Assembly: GCA_021203425.1 (NCBI GenBank)
Contig: JAJQBF010000219.1
Location: 1-14,211 of the forward strand
Reading direction: 5' to 3'
DNA length: 14,211 nt
Origin: Clostridiales bacterium
GTDB lineage: Bacteria; Bacillota; Clostridia; Lachnospirales; CAG-274
Positions 14,201 through 14,211 of the stretch are shown here, piece after piece. Numbering within the stretch: the stretch's first letter is position 1; every line of letters begins with the position of its first letter. The position numbers and the translations under genes were made by a program. The notes below the pieces were generated by a model, which worked only from the letters and a program-made list of their open reading frames with translations, was not told the origin of the DNA and did no database searches.

Positions 14201-14211
14201 TTCAGTAGTGG

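Larger units (their letters stand above)
13103..14211 (-). pseudogene. Repetitive secreted/surface protein, C-terminal part, with two frameshifts; runs off the right edge
   Basis: Read from the right edge, the protein has a Thr-rich linker (residues like TTETTTINTAVTTAE) and then two copies of a 168-residue unit. Each unit contains two beta-sandwich modules of the chitobiase/beta-hexosaminidase C-terminal (CHB_HEX_C_1) type, seen as FTSDTSGAKIYYSS, SRAYYNGNWSNVSRLILKIP, TTPSCYIYYTTDGTTPS and TTIKAIAVRSCF. The protein ends at TAA 13103-13105 with no LPXTG or S-layer anchor, so any anchor or enzyme domain would lie outside the window. Frame breaks occur twice. At the CCCCGGGG run (14009-14016) one G is missing, giving a stop after TSDTPGL. 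Near 13737-13745 one extra base (or two missing) breaks DGSEPV-FETDGT. Such modules are usually spacer or carbohydrate-associated domains of extracellular proteins. The function of this one is not known. Confidence 0.75.

Overview
The window looks like chromosomal DNA of a Gram-positive anaerobe of the class Clostridia, perhaps a gut Lachnospiraceae or Oscillospiraceae relative. This is inferred from the moderately AT-rich sequence, strong AGGAGG-type ribosome binding sites, a RecD2-type helicase, a heterodimeric multidrug ABC exporter under a MarR regulator, paired half-size ChrA proteins and a Thr-rich repetitive surface protein. I see no tRNA, rRNA, CRISPR array, insertion sequence or prophage gene. 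The content is mostly housekeeping and transport, and I found no clearly new multi-gene system.

Layout. Positions 1-119 hold two terminators: one facing right, for a gene beyond the left edge, and one facing left, for the efflux operon. Positions 120-4103 (minus) form a MarR-ABC-ABC operon with tightly coupled genes, a consensus promoter at 4141-4169 and a palindromic candidate operator at 4129-4136. The two ABC half-transporters are a clear heterodimer: one has the non-canonical catalytic residues and the other the non-canonical signature, so one good ATP site would form. The marR gene is broken by a 4-bp tandem duplication. Positions 4191-7165 (plus) carry recD2 and a comF-like gene that overlap by 4 bp, with a good promoter and a perfect 18-bp palindrome in the leader.

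Positions 7173-9938 (minus) carry a CPA2-type cation/proton antiporter followed by purH, whose ribosome binding site overlaps the antiporter stop codon. purH converges on comF with a 7-bp gap and no terminator. A divergent control region (9939-10133) leads into a plus-strand operon (10134-13052): a Cof-type HAD phosphatase broken by a -1 frameshift in an A tract, two half-size CHR (chromate-transporter family) genes, and a radical SAM protein of the YhcC/YtqA type. A long bidirectional terminator separates this from the C-terminal part of a secreted or surface protein (13103 to the right edge, minus). That protein is built of chitobiase/hexosaminidase C-terminal-like repeats behind a Thr-rich linker, and it carries two frameshifts.

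The most noteworthy pattern is four separate small indels in three genes (marR, HAD, surface protein), two of them in homopolymers, while the seven other main genes (one ABC pair, recD2, comF, purH, antiporter, chrA pair, radical SAM) are open throughout. This could be real gene decay, switching at short repeats, or sequencing error in the assembly. The sequence alone cannot decide between them.
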